A stretch of DNA of 64,000 nucleotides from Bacteroides sp. UBA7333 (GTDB taxonomy: Bacteria; Bacteroidota; Bacteroidia; Bacteroidales; Bacteroidaceae): contig DKPN01000003.1 of the NCBI GenBank assembly GCA_002471195.1, positions 1 to 64,000 of the forward strand. The letters run 5' to 3'. The notes under the pieces were generated by a model that was not told where the DNA came from, searched no databases, and saw nothing but the letters and a program-made list of their open reading frames with translations. Position numbers and translations under genes: made by a program. Below, piece after piece: positions 1 to 8,669 of the stretch (position 1 is its first letter; every line of letters starts with the position of its first letter).

Positions 1-976
1 ATTGTTGTGGGTTTTGCTTTAATTGCATACTATCTAAACGCGGATCGTAAATCTTTATTATTGCTTCATCGTAAGAGGAGGCTTTGATCACAGGAAATAG
101 GGGCTGAGGTGGTTCTACTGAATAATGTGCATCGATATTAAAGAAACGGCATAATGAATCTAATGACATACGAGTGGCATTGGCTTTTCCATCGGCCGAA
201 TATCCCGCAATGTGCGGAGTGCCTATCATTACCTCTTTTAGTAACTCTAAATTAATATCTGGCTCATACTCCCAAACATCAATGATTGCTTGTGCAATTG
301 TTTTTGATTGAAGTGCATTCAATAATGCCGCATTGTCAATCACTTCGCCTCTCGATGTATTAATAATGTAAGGTTGGCGCTTTAGTGACGCAAGAAAAGT
401 TGCATCGGCCAAATGTAAGGTTTTATATTTGCCTTCTCTTATTAATGGAGTATGAAAAGAGATAATGTCACTTTGTTCTGCTATGGTTTGCAATGAGCAA
501 AACTCACCATTGGCTTCTTTGTCTTGACGTGGAGGGTCGTTTTGCAATACTTTCATGCCTAGCTGTTGTGCCAGTTCTACTATTTTACTACCTACGTTTC
601 CTACTCCTACAACGCCCATTGTGAGATCTTCGAGTTTTTTCCCTTCGGTTAATTTAAGCAATATAAGTACCGACTCAATATATTGAGCTACCGAATTGGC
701 GTTGCAACCCGGTGCATTTGTCCAAGTGATGCCCGCTTTTTTGCAATAATCAATATCAATGTGGTCGAAGCCAATAGTGGCCGTAGCAATAAATTTTACT
801 TTACTACCTTCGAGTAGTTCTTTGCTGCAATAAGTTCGTGTACGTATTATTAGTGCATCAGCATCCTTTATTAACTCCGGAGTAAAGTCTTTACCGTCTG
901 CGTAAACAATATCGTGGGTAATACTTTTTAAAGCATTATCAATATAGGGAATTTTGTTGTCTACAATAACTTTCAT
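1..976 (-). CDS. pdxB: 4-phosphoerythronate dehydrogenase, 3' end cut by the window
   Basis: NAD-dependent oxidation of 4-phosphoerythronate in the DXP-dependent pyridoxal 5'-phosphate pathway; cytoplasmic. I translated this frame by hand from the ATG at 974-976; it stays open to base 1, so the C-terminus lies outside. The N-terminus reads MKVIVDNKIPYID. A Rossmann motif (GVVGVGNVGSKI) lies around residues 116-127. Further on are the 2-hydroxyacid dehydrogenase motifs INTSRGEVID and GTPHIAGYSADGK, the second carrying the catalytic His. The histidine followed by AGYSADGK is typical of PdxB rather than SerA. A TATATTTG element sits about 50 bases upstream. The visible part, about 325 residues, fits the family. 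Confidence 0.9.
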   Translation of the reverse strand, partial: MKVIVDNKIPYIDNALKSITHDIVYADGKDFTPELIKDADALIIRTRTYCSKELLEGSKVKFIATATIGFDHIDIDYCKKAGITWTNAPGCNANSVAQYIESVLILLKLTEGKKLEDLTMGVVGVGNVGSKIVELAQQLGMKVLQNDPPRQDKEANGEFCSLQTIAEQSDIISFHTPLIREGKYKTLHLADATFLASLKRQPYIINTSRGEVIDNAALLNALQSKTIAQAIIDVWEYEPDINLELLKEVMIGTPHIAGYSADGKANATRMSLDSLCRFFNIDAHYSVEPPQPLFPVIKASSYDEAIIKIYDPRLDSMQLKQNPQQ

Positions 977-1028
977 GATGAGTCTATTTATATTTCAAAC
1001 TAACAAAGATCATATACCTTTGGTTACA

Positions 1029-1036
1029 CAAATATA
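1029..1036 (-). promoter_or_regulatory. Candidate -7 element for pdxB
   Basis: On the minus strand this reads TATATTTG, matching the Bacteroidota -7 consensus TAnnTTTG, about 53 bases before the pdxB ATG. No convincing TTTG -33 box is found at the usual distance, so it is a candidate only. Confidence 0.35.
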
Positions 1037-1125
1037 TGCGAAAATGAACGATAATTGTAATGATTGTCAATAGGAGTCGATGAAATAGTCGTTTTTTATT
1101 TAATGCGGCTATGCATAATGTGAAG

Positions 1126-1163
1126 AGAGCATGTACTCAAAATGGAATTTGAATACATGCTCT
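1126..1163 (-). terminator. Long hairpin downstream of the fucosidase gene
   Basis: AGAGCATGTA (1126-1135) pairs with TACATGCTCT (1154-1163). After one C/A mismatch, TCAAA (1137-1141) pairs with TTTGA (1148-1152), leaving a six-base loop. The hairpin lies 34 bases after the fucosidase stop on the minus strand. There is no clean T-run, so it may stabilise the 3' end rather than terminate by itself. Confidence 0.5.
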
Positions 1164-1196
1164 ATATTTGATTACCTGTATGTTATAATGCTTTAA

Positions 1197-2597
1197 TTAC
1201 GTGTTGTGCACCTGAAACTGTTTAATCAATGGAGTGCCCACTGAGGTTGTAATTTTAGCTTTTATTTTTGTAAATTGATTGGGCGCATCAATCGGATCGA
1301 TTTTTCTTTTGCCCACTGATGTACCGCTAGCTATTGGAATCCATTGATCGAGTTTTGCATCATAGCCCTCAATTTCGTAAGCTCTTATACGTTGGCCATA
1401 CTCGTAGGCTTCGCTCAAATCTGTATAAGTGATGGTAGAAGGTTGATCCAGTTCAAGAATTACTTCGTAAGCAGGTTTTTTTTCGATACTAGCAATAGGT
1501 TGTCCAAAACGACGCTTGATTTCATTGCCAAACTCTTTGTAACGGGTCATATCATCCGGATGAACCGACCCGTCGGGCATTGGCGCACAATTTAGTATTA
1601 AGAAACTATTGCGGCCCACCGATTTTATATAACAGTCCATTAGCTCATCAACCGATTTTCTATTATTAAGCGCAGCAGGACGCATGTGCCAACAACCATG
1701 GTGTAACTGTGTATCGGCTTGATGAGGTGCCCAAAAATCACCATCAGGATTGTCTGTTCCCTGTTTTTGATGTCCATCTGCCTCGAATTGTGTGGTACAT
1801 GGAATACTCATCTGCTCTTTTGTGGTAACCGACCAGCATGGATCGCTTACAGTACCGGTTTCCGTTCCTGGCCATCTAATCGATGGGTATGGGTCGTGAC
1901 AACCTACGGCAGCAATAACGGCACGTGGAGCCCGTTCGCCAATTTCTTTTCCAATTTTAGCTTTGATGGGTTGGTCAATCCATATCTCGGTCACTAGATC
2001 CGATCCCATACGGTCCATGATTTCATGGAAGCGAGTTTTCAGCATTTCGTTAGATTCTTCTCGCGTGGTTACATGGTCTAGTTTAGAGTAATCTACTGTA
2101 TTAGGGGTATCGCCTTCATCTTGTGGATGGGGTGCCCATAAATAAAAACCTGCATTCAAGCCGTGTTCTCTACATGCTTGGGCAAACTCTTTTACTACAT
2201 CGCCATTGCCACCTTTATAGGGTGTGTTGCCAATATGATAATTGGTTGTCGATGATGGCCACATACAAAATCCACCGCTATGAGCAAGCATGAAAACTAT
2301 TTCTTTTGCACCAAATGCTTTTGCGGCCTCGCACCATTGGTTTACATCTAAATTTTCGAATGTTAACTCATGCATCGGTGTTGATCCATCATCATATTCC
2401 CTTTGTTGGTGGGTTGCAGGATCTAATTGCACAAACATGGCTAGATCTTGTTCTTGCCAGTCGTATTGTGTTTGGGTAGGACGCGCAAGATATGCTGCCG
2501 TCGAATCATTAATTGCTTTTTCCCAATTGGCATCATTGTTAACACTACAGGAGGATAAAGTCAATAATAAAGAAGAAATAACAAAGAGGTTTTTCAT
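1197..2597 (-). CDS. Alpha-L-fucosidase-type glycoside hydrolase (GH29), lipoprotein
   Basis: Probable exo-acting fucosidase releasing alpha-L-fucose from host or plant glycans, anchored in the envelope. The 466-residue protein begins with a lipoprotein signal whose lipobox LSSC puts the lipidated Cys at residue 17. The (beta/alpha)8 region spans about 45-345; EIWIDQP places the likely nucleophile Asp at 208, as in the WxD motif of GH29. A beta-sandwich-like C-terminal part follows. The family retains the substrate through a double-displacement mechanism; the acid/base residue is not conserved and I did not assign it. No SusC/SusD pair is nearby, so this is not an obvious utilisation locus. 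A plain beta-galactosidase is unlikely; sugar specificity is not proven. Confidence 0.8.
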   Translation of the reverse strand: MKNLFVISSLLLTLSSCSVNNDANWEKAINDSTAAYLARPTQTQYDWQEQDLAMFVQLDPATHQQREYDDGSTPMHELTFENLDVNQWCEAAKAFGAKEIVFMLAHSGGFCMWPSSTTNYHIGNTPYKGGNGDVVKEFAQACREHGLNAGFYLWAPHPQDEGDTPNTVDYSKLDHVTTREESNEMLKTRFHEIMDRMGSDLVTEIWIDQPIKAKIGKEIGERAPRAVIAAVGCHDPYPSIRWPGTETGTVSDPCWSVTTKEQMSIPCTTQFEADGHQKQGTDNPDGDFWAPHQADTQLHHGCWHMRPAALNNRKSVDELMDCYIKSVGRNSFLILNCAPMPDGSVHPDDMTRYKEFGNEIKRRFGQPIASIEKKPAYEVILELDQPSTITYTDLSEAYEYGQRIRAYEIEGYDAKLDQWIPIASGTSVGKRKIDPIDAPNQFTKIKAKITTSVGTPLIKQFQVHNT

Positions 2598-2855
2598 TTT
2601 TCTAGTTTTTTGGAAACAAGGTGTTTGATTTAAATAACGTGTTTATTTGAAAAATAACAAAAACAACCATTTACAGTTCTATGAAAATGGTTTTACAGAT
2701 AAATCGCTGTAAATATAATAAATAATCACTTTAATCGTGTTTTATAACTCTTTCATCGTATAAAAAGAATGGCATCTGGAATGAAAAAATGACTTAGAGC
2801 TTAATGTAACTACTATAAAATGGTCAAAAAATATGGTTGTATAATTATTATTTCA

Positions 2856-2863
2856 TAGCTTTG
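2856..2863 (+). promoter_or_regulatory. Candidate -7 element before the DUF4254 gene
   Basis: TAGCTTTG matches TAnnTTTG and ends 32 bases before the ATG at 2896. A GTTG at 2836-2839 could be a -33 box, but its spacing (16 bases) is short. The rest of the roughly 300-base gap 2598-2895 is AT-rich with nothing else recognised. Confidence 0.4.
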
Positions 2864-2895
2864 TCATTTATAATACTTAATAAACCGTTGAATTC

Positions 2896-3501
2896 ATGAC
2901 ATTTAGTACACTAAGCAACGATATTTTTTGGAAATCGACCAACGATTATCATATTACCGACAATGTAGATGCTCCGATGAACAATCCATATGAGCTTAAA
3001 ACAATTGAGTATTATCTCTATTTGAAAAACTGGATTGATGCTGTGCAATGGCATTTCGAAGATATTATTCGCGATCCTAACATTGATCCTGTCGAAGCTC
3101 TGACGTTGAAACGTCGCATTGACAAATCGAATCAAGACCGTACCGATTTGGTAGAACTGATTGATAGCTACTTCTTAGATCAGTATAAAGATGTGCTCCC
3201 CAAAAATCATGCAACCATCAATACCGAGAGTCCAGCTTGGGCTATTGATCGCCTTTCGATATTGGCATTGAAAATCTATCACATGGAGCGTGAAGTGGAA
3301 CGTACCGATGTAACTCCTGCTCATCATGAACAATGTGAAAAGAAATTGGCTATTCTTTTAGAGCAAAAGAAAGATTTATCGACGGCTATCGATCAATTAC
3401 TTGCCGATATTAAAGACGGGAATAAATATATGAAGGTATATAAGCAGATGAAAATGTATAATGATCCGGCTCTTAACCCGGTGCTTTATGCGAAGAAATA
3501 A
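2896..3501 (+). CDS. DUF4254 family protein
   Basis: A 201-residue, soluble, mostly helical protein with no signal peptide or membrane segment. It matches the DUF4254 family, found mainly in Bacteroidota beside lipopolysaccharide glycosyltransferase genes. Visible features are a conserved NPYELKTIEYYLYLKNW block, the motif AWAIDRLSILALKIYHM near residues 115-131, and Glu/Lys-rich helices that could form a coiled coil around 130-175. It ends six bases before the GT9 gene, so the two are very likely co-transcribed. Its biochemical function is not known. I infer a partner or accessory role for the adjacent glycosyltransferase from the constant pairing only. Confidence 0.8.
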   Translation: MTFSTLSNDIFWKSTNDYHITDNVDAPMNNPYELKTIEYYLYLKNWIDAVQWHFEDIIRDPNIDPVEALTLKRRIDKSNQDRTDLVELIDSYFLDQYKDVLPKNHATINTESPAWAIDRLSILALKIYHMEREVERTDVTPAHHEQCEKKLAILLEQKKDLSTAIDQLLADIKDGNKYMKVYKQMKMYNDPALNPVLYAKK

Positions 3502-3507
3502 ATAATC

Positions 3508-4542
3508 ATGTCGCGTATTCTTATCATGCGTTTTTCTGCCATGGGCGATGTTGCTATGACTGTTCCTGTCATCACATCGTTTGCCTTGGAGTATCCGCAA
3601 CTTGAGATCACAATATTGAGTCGTGATATTTTTAAACCTCTTTTTGCACAAATGCCGCCTAATGTAACCTTTATGGGTATCCATTTTAATGGCGAATATA
3701 AAGGGCTTGGCGGTTTGAATTCTCTTTTTAATGAACTTAGTGCCATGAAATTTGACTATGTAGCCGACTTTCATGATGTGCTTCGCACCAAATATTTGCG
3801 ATTAAGATTTAAGATGCAAGGTGTAAAGGTTCAGAAAATAGATAAGGGACGAAAAGGGAAAAAACTACTGACACGCAGAAGTGATAAAAAAAGGGTGATG
3901 CAGCCAAGTAGTTTTTGTCGTTATGCCGATGTCATTCAACGATTAGGATTCTCTTTATCGCTCAATTTCAAATCGATTTATGGCGAAAGCCATGGCAATA
4001 TAGATGCTATTGAATCGGTGGTCGGAAAAAAAACTGTTGGAGAATCATGGATCGGGATTGCTCCTTTTGCTAAACATAAAGGTAAAATATATCCTGCTGA
4101 ATTAATGGAAATTGTGGTTGCCCATTTTGCTAATCGCCCAAATACAAAAGTGTTTTTATTTGGAGGTGGCAACCATGAAAAGAAGATTATTGATGGCTGG
4201 GTCGATAAATATCCTACACTCTATTCAATGATTGGTAAATTGAAATTAAACAGTGAACTTGCGCTAATCAGTAATATCGATGTGATGTTATCAATGGATT
4301 CTGCAAATATGCATTTGGCCTCAATTGTAAATACACCGGTTGTTTCTATCTGGGGGGCTACGCATCCTTATGCGGGTTTTATGGGATGGCAACAACCCTT
4401 GACTAATGCTGTGCAGATTGATTTAGAGTGTCGTCCATGCTCCATTTATGGTAACAAAGCGTGTTATCGCAATGATTATGCTTGTTTGTGGAATATTAAA
4501 CCCGATTCTGTGATTAGCAAAATAGAGAGTGTATTGGTTTGA
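3508..4542 (+). CDS. Glycosyltransferase family 9 (heptosyltransferase-like)
   Basis: Likely transfers a heptose or similar sugar onto the inner core of lipopolysaccharide, on the cytoplasmic face of the inner membrane. The 344-residue protein starts SRILIMRFSAMGDVAMTVPV, the N-terminal GT9 block. It has the C-terminal donor-binding block SMDSANMHLASIVNTPVVSIWGA around residues 262-285, typical of WaaC/WaaF relatives. FLFGGG near residue 215 is the Rossmann loop of the second GT-B domain. The C-terminal Cys cluster (ECRPCSIYGNKAC) is common in Bacteroidota members. It sits between DUF4254 and an LpxL-type acyltransferase, which supports a lipid A/core role. The acceptor sugar cannot be read from sequence. 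Confidence 0.87.
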   Translation: MSRILIMRFSAMGDVAMTVPVITSFALEYPQLEITILSRDIFKPLFAQMPPNVTFMGIHFNGEYKGLGGLNSLFNELSAMKFDYVADFHDVLRTKYLRLRFKMQGVKVQKIDKGRKGKKLLTRRSDKKRVMQPSSFCRYADVIQRLGFSLSLNFKSIYGESHGNIDAIESVVGKKTVGESWIGIAPFAKHKGKIYPAELMEIVVAHFANRPNTKVFLFGGGNHEKKIIDGWVDKYPTLYSMIGKLKLNSELALISNIDVMLSMDSANMHLASIVNTPVVSIWGATHPYAGFMGWQQPLTNAVQIDLECRPCSIYGNKACYRNDYACLWNIKPDSVISKIESVLV

Positions 4543-4559
4543 TTTTATTGTACCACATA

Positions 4560-5498
4560 ATGAAGAATATTCTAAACAGTCTATTATTTTATATTATCTA
4601 TGCATTATGGTTTGTTTTTTCATTGCTGCCATTGCGTATATTATATATTTTCTCTGATTTGTTTTATCCACTCGTATATTATGTAGTGGGCTATCGCAAA
4701 AAAGTAGTGCGTAAAAATCTTGTTGAATCCTTTCCTGAGAAATCAATGAATGATATTTTGAAAGTTGAACGTGAGTTCTATCGCTACTTTTGTGATAATA
4801 TTTTCGAAACAATCAAAATGTTTTCGATGAGTGAAAATGAAATGCGACGCCGAATGACAATGAGTGGTATCGATATACTTTTCAATGAAAGCCTCCATAA
4901 ATCATGCGTGCTCTACTTAGGACATTTTTGCAATTGGGAGTGGATGTCATCTATCCCTTTACATTTAGAAAATAAAAATAGCTTACTGTTGGGGCAGATT
5001 TATCACGAATTAGAGAATCCGATATTCGACAGATTGTTTCTGCATTCGCGTAAGCGTTTCTATGGTGAGAATATTGAGATGCATTCTGCTCTGCGAACGT
5101 TAGTAAAAAGTATGCGCGAGAATAAACATTTTATTGTGGGTTTTATCTCCGATCAATCACCAAATTGGAATTTTGTTAATATGTGGACAGACTTCTTACA
5201 TCATAAAACTTCTTTTTTTGTAGGAGCCGAAAACATAGCAAAACTAACTGATGCTGCTGTTTTTTATGTGGATGTGAAACGGGTAAGGCGAGGTTATTAT
5301 CATGCCGAGTTTATATTGATGACTAACCAACCTAAAGAGTTTCCTAATTATCGTTTGACAGTAGATTATGCCAAGCGAATGGAAGATAGTATTAACAAAA
5401 ATCCACAATATTGGCTGTGGAGCCATAATCGTTGGAAAAGAACTTTCGAGCAATATCAAGAGTTATACCCCAATGGAAAAGCTATTATTGACAGCTGA
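4560..5498 (+). CDS. Lysophospholipid/lipid A acyltransferase (LpxL/HtrB family)
   Basis: Probably adds a secondary acyl chain to lipid A or a related lipid at the inner membrane. The 312-residue protein has an N-terminal membrane anchor (LLFYIIYALWFVFSLL, about residues 8-23) and the catalytic HxxxxE motif in YLGHFCNWEW (His 122, Glu 127). A conserved block GFISDQSPNW follows around residues 202-211. I chose the ATG at 4560. An in-frame TTG at 4539 would overlap the GT9 stop and adds seven residues that look like read-through rather than a real start. The reading frame starts 17 bases after the GT9 stop, so it belongs to the same transcript. Acyl chain and acceptor are not known. Confidence 0.85.
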   Translation: MKNILNSLLFYIIYALWFVFSLLPLRILYIFSDLFYPLVYYVVGYRKKVVRKNLVESFPEKSMNDILKVEREFYRYFCDNIFETIKMFSMSENEMRRRMTMSGIDILFNESLHKSCVLYLGHFCNWEWMSSIPLHLENKNSLLLGQIYHELENPIFDRLFLHSRKRFYGENIEMHSALRTLVKSMRENKHFIVGFISDQSPNWNFVNMWTDFLHHKTSFFVGAENIAKLTDAAVFYVDVKRVRRGYYHAEFILMTNQPKEFPNYRLTVDYAKRMEDSINKNPQYWLWSHNRWKRTFEQYQELYPNGKAIIDS

Positions 5499-5627
5499 GA
5501 AACTGCTTTTTGTTAAATGCCTGTGTTTGGATATCTTGTTTACTAAAATTACTTTTTAGTAATCGTTTAAAGACTCAATAAAAATTGATTATTGGACATG
5601 AGTTATTAAATTTATATAGTTGAAATT

Positions 5628-7199
5628 ATGATAGATAAAATTTATCTAAAAAAGGAATTCGATAAATATTGGAATAAAATAGAGAACGGCGAAAACTTTA
5701 CTCTTTTTCGTAGTGGTGATGGCGAACGTGCTATTATGACGGGACGTTCTGTGACAGCGCAAGAGGGATGGGTTTCGCCCGATTATATATCTAAATTGGG
5801 AATCGATCTATATGCTTCACATATGATTGATGAGCCCAATGTTCATTATGCCGTTTCATGCCCTTGTTGCGATCAGGAGGCTTATTATTGGTATATCAGC
5901 CGTTTGCCAAATAAAAATATCACCTTTGCCAACTTATGGGTAAATATTAATTATCCAACCTTTGTTAAGAAGTTTACCGCTTTAAAAAGAGATGTAGTAT
6001 TAATAGCAAATTATCGCGCTGAGAATCATCCGATTGCCAATTTAAATATTTTAAAACATTATAAAGTAGGAGATAACTGCATTGCCTTTTGGGAAGAGGA
6101 AGCACCGGCACTTATCGAGCAGATTAAAGCCGAATATGGTAATCGTAATGATTTGCTTTATGTCGTTGCAGCTGGTCCGATGGCTGGTCCTATTATAGCC
6201 GAGTTATATAAGAATAATCCTAATAACTGTTATATTGACTTTGGGTCTTCTATTGATAGTTACTTCCGTAAAGAATTTACTCGTCCATATATGCAACGTG
6301 GAACGATTTATGCAGAACGTAATTGCTGGATGCTTAATCCTAATACAGCTGATATTGATGTATCGGTTGTTTTGAGTCTGTATAAACGTCCTCAAAACTT
6401 GATAAGTCAAATTGAGGCAATTAATAAACAGTCACTTCGCCCTCGCGAAATACTATTGTTTCAGGATGGAACATCAGATGGGGAGGTAATTGATATTCCT
6501 GAAGAGGTGAAAGAAAAATTGTCAGGATATCAAATAAGTCCCGTCAATGTTGGTGTTTGGGGACGTTTTGAATATGCTAAAAACAATGCTAAGAGTAAGT
6601 TTGTATGTCTTTTCGATGATGATACCATACCTGGTAGCCGTTGGCTGGAGAATTGTTGTGTCGAAATGGGCAAGCAGGAAGGTCTATATGGAACTATCGG
6701 AGTTGTAATTGGTAAGAAAGGGTTATATCCTTTGGAGTATGATCTTTATAGAGTAGGCTGGGATGCGCCTTTGGATAAATCGGTTGAGGTTGATTTGGTA
6801 GGTCATAGTTGGTTTTTTAAGCATGAGTGGCTAGATACTTTATTTCAAGCTCCTGCCGAAATACGTAACTTAAAATATGTAGGTGAGGATATGGCATTCT
6901 CGTATATGCTTTGGACTAAAAAGAAAATTAAAACGTTTGTTCCTCCTCATCCTAAAGACCAGTTTGATTTTTATGGTTCAAATCCTCAATTGGCATGGAA
7001 ATTGGGTCAGAGTAAAGAGGGAATATCAATGAACCCTGATAATATGAAAACGATGAGTTCGGCAACTCAATTGTTAATTAAGAAGGGATGGAAAACGTTA
7101 GTAAGACGCTCACCTAAATATGTGAGACATCTCAGAAGACAACTTCCTACAGGAACCTATAAAGAACGAAAACTTATTTGGCGTATTTTACGACCATAA
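5628..7199 (+). CDS. Two-domain glycosyltransferase: GT-D (DUF1792-like) fused to GT2
   Basis: Predicted bifunctional sugar transferase for surface glycan assembly. Residues 1-235 resemble the GT-D fold enzymes (DUF1792, characterised in streptococcal Srr glycosylation): a DxE motif in RSGDGER (Asp 31, Glu 33), the VVAAGPMAGPI block at 179-190 and DFGSSID at 204-210. Residues 243-500 are a GT-A family 2 domain beginning IDVSVVLSLYKRP, with the nucleotide/metal DxD-type cluster LFDDDT (Asp 330-332). No membrane segment is seen; a basic C-terminus (WKTLVRRSPKYVRHLRRQL) may bind the membrane. It starts 129 bases after the acyltransferase and is followed by a terminator-like hairpin. Fusing GT-D with GT-A in one chain suggests two consecutive transfers. 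Donor and acceptor are unknown. Confidence 0.75.
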   Translation: MIDKIYLKKEFDKYWNKIENGENFTLFRSGDGERAIMTGRSVTAQEGWVSPDYISKLGIDLYASHMIDEPNVHYAVSCPCCDQEAYYWYISRLPNKNITFANLWVNINYPTFVKKFTALKRDVVLIANYRAENHPIANLNILKHYKVGDNCIAFWEEEAPALIEQIKAEYGNRNDLLYVVAAGPMAGPIIAELYKNNPNNCYIDFGSSIDSYFRKEFTRPYMQRGTIYAERNCWMLNPNTADIDVSVVLSLYKRPQNLISQIEAINKQSLRPREILLFQDGTSDGEVIDIPEEVKEKLSGYQISPVNVGVWGRFEYAKNNAKSKFVCLFDDDTIPGSRWLENCCVEMGKQEGLYGTIGVVIGKKGLYPLEYDLYRVGWDAPLDKSVEVDLVGHSWFFKHEWLDTLFQAPAEIRNLKYVGEDMAFSYMLWTKKKIKTFVPPHPKDQFDFYGSNPQLAWKLGQSKEGISMNPDNMKTMSSATQLLIKKGWKTLVRRSPKYVRHLRRQLPTGTYKERKLIWRILRP

Positions 7200-7210
7200 A
7201 TATATAATTA

Positions 7211-7250
7211 ATCGGCTTCAATCATATTCATTTATAAGGTTGGAGCCGAT
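7211..7250 (+). terminator. Hairpin after the GT-D/GT2 gene
   Basis: ATCGGCTTCAA (7211-7221) pairs with TTGGAGCCGAT (7240-7250), 11 base pairs with one G-T wobble, loop 18 bases, followed by TTATATT. It lies 11 bases past the stop and separates two oppositely directed glycosyltransferase transcripts. Confidence 0.6.
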
Positions 7251-7395
7251 TTATATTAAATTGCGAAAAACGTTGTAGCTTCTGATTGAGAACGGAAATA
7301 TTATTCATTTTTTCCATTTATCATGCTTTACCCTCTATGATGTTTTGATATTCTAATTTATAATAGTGCAACGACAAGATTCTATATTGAGCCTT

Positions 7396-8535
7396 TTATT
7401 GTTCTATCAATACGCGTTTATAACATTCCATTAATTGGTGGGTGAGTAAAGCATGATCGAATTTAGAAGCATGTTCTAGTCCTTTCTCTATCATAGTTTC
7501 CCGAAGGGATTCATCATTCAATACACGATCGATAGTTTGCGCCAATTCGTCAGGGTCTTTCGGATTTACGTATAGGCTACCTTCTCCTCCGGCTTCTTCT
7601 AAGCACGATCCTTTTGCTGCTATAACCGGTACTTTGCTATATAATGCTTCTAGAATAGGAATACCAAAACCTTCGAAGAAGCTAGGATATATAAAAATGG
7701 AAGCCATTTGATAGATGGCAGGGAAGTCTTTAAATGAAGCATCATGAAGCATAATGATCCGTTCATTTAAATTGTGTTTATTTATGTATTGTATCACTTC
7801 TCGAGTATACGAAGTGAATTTTCCTACTACTACTAGTGGCAATTGACACCGGCTCTTAGTCATCGCCTTAACTATTAACATTAGATTCTTACGGTCTTCT
7901 ATGCTCCCAACATAGAGCAGATAGTTGCTTGGTAAAGTGTAGTGTTGTCTTACTTCTTCTCTTTTTTCAGATGGTATTTCTGTTTGGAAGCTTTTATCAC
8001 ATCCTTGATAAATAACCTCAATCTTCTCTTGGGGTATACCGAAATAGTCTATTATGTCTTTTTTAGTACATTCACTTACCGCTATCACCTTATCGGCAAT
8101 AGTAGCAGCTTTCTTAAACTTATATGCGTATATTTTTCTATCAATAGGTTTGTAGAAATGTGGATAGCGTAAAAATATTAAGTCGTGAATCGTAACGATG
8201 GTTTTCATTCCTTCAACATGTGCTATGTTGATGGGTAACTCGTTGCTTAATCCGTGAAATAGGTTGGGAGTAAGCCTTTTTAGTTGTGATTTTATACCAT
8301 AAACACGCCACAACGATGAAGCTTTTTTCCAGATGCAGCTATCCGGATAGGTGATTTGGCAATTAGAGTGGTTCTCTAATTCTCCTAATAGCGAGTTGGA
8401 ACGCTTCTTCGGGATATATAATAGATAATTGTTATTGGGATAGTATTGGCTTAAACCTTCGATGATAAATCGGCTATAATTGCCTAATCCTGTTTTGTTA
8501 TTTGCTGCGCGCTTTGCATCAAATCCTATTATCAT
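7396..8535 (-). CDS. Glycosyltransferase family 4
   Basis: Retaining GT-B transferase for glycan assembly, cytoplasmic. From the internal ATG at 8535 the product is 379 residues and begins MIIGFDAKRAANNKTGLGN, the usual GT4 start with a Gly-rich acceptor loop. An upstream ATG at 8616 would add 27 hydrophobic, poorly conserved residues and is less likely. The C-terminal half has YVGSIEDRKN and the EX7E motif in SFFEGFGIPILEALY, followed by VIAAKGSCLEEAGG. The next minus-strand gene upstream (8670-9719) is about 130 bases away, so co-transcription is plausible. Sugar specificity is unknown. Confidence 0.85.
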   Translation of the reverse strand: MIIGFDAKRAANNKTGLGNYSRFIIEGLSQYYPNNNYLLYIPKKRSNSLLGELENHSNCQITYPDSCIWKKASSLWRVYGIKSQLKRLTPNLFHGLSNELPINIAHVEGMKTIVTIHDLIFLRYPHFYKPIDRKIYAYKFKKAATIADKVIAVSECTKKDIIDYFGIPQEKIEVIYQGCDKSFQTEIPSEKREEVRQHYTLPSNYLLYVGSIEDRKNLMLIVKAMTKSRCQLPLVVVGKFTSYTREVIQYINKHNLNERIIMLHDASFKDFPAIYQMASIFIYPSFFEGFGIPILEALYSKVPVIAAKGSCLEEAGGEGSLYVNPKDPDELAQTIDRVLNDESLRETMIEKGLEHASKFDHALLTHQLMECYKRVLIEQ

Positions 8536-8669
8536 AGAGTGTATATACTTTTGATTTTGATAAATGAATATAAAAAATATTGCTATCAATAACTTACCAT
8601 AAACGTTATGATGCAATTAATGGGTTGATATTTAAACGATCCAACGAAGTTGCTTTTATTATTTAAAAG

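Noticed and set aside
4539..4559. TTG start for the acyltransferase
   Set aside because: Overlaps the GT9 stop and adds seven unconserved residues; the ATG at 4560 is better. Similar TTG or GTG extensions at 13579, 26415 and 36546 were rejected for the same reason.
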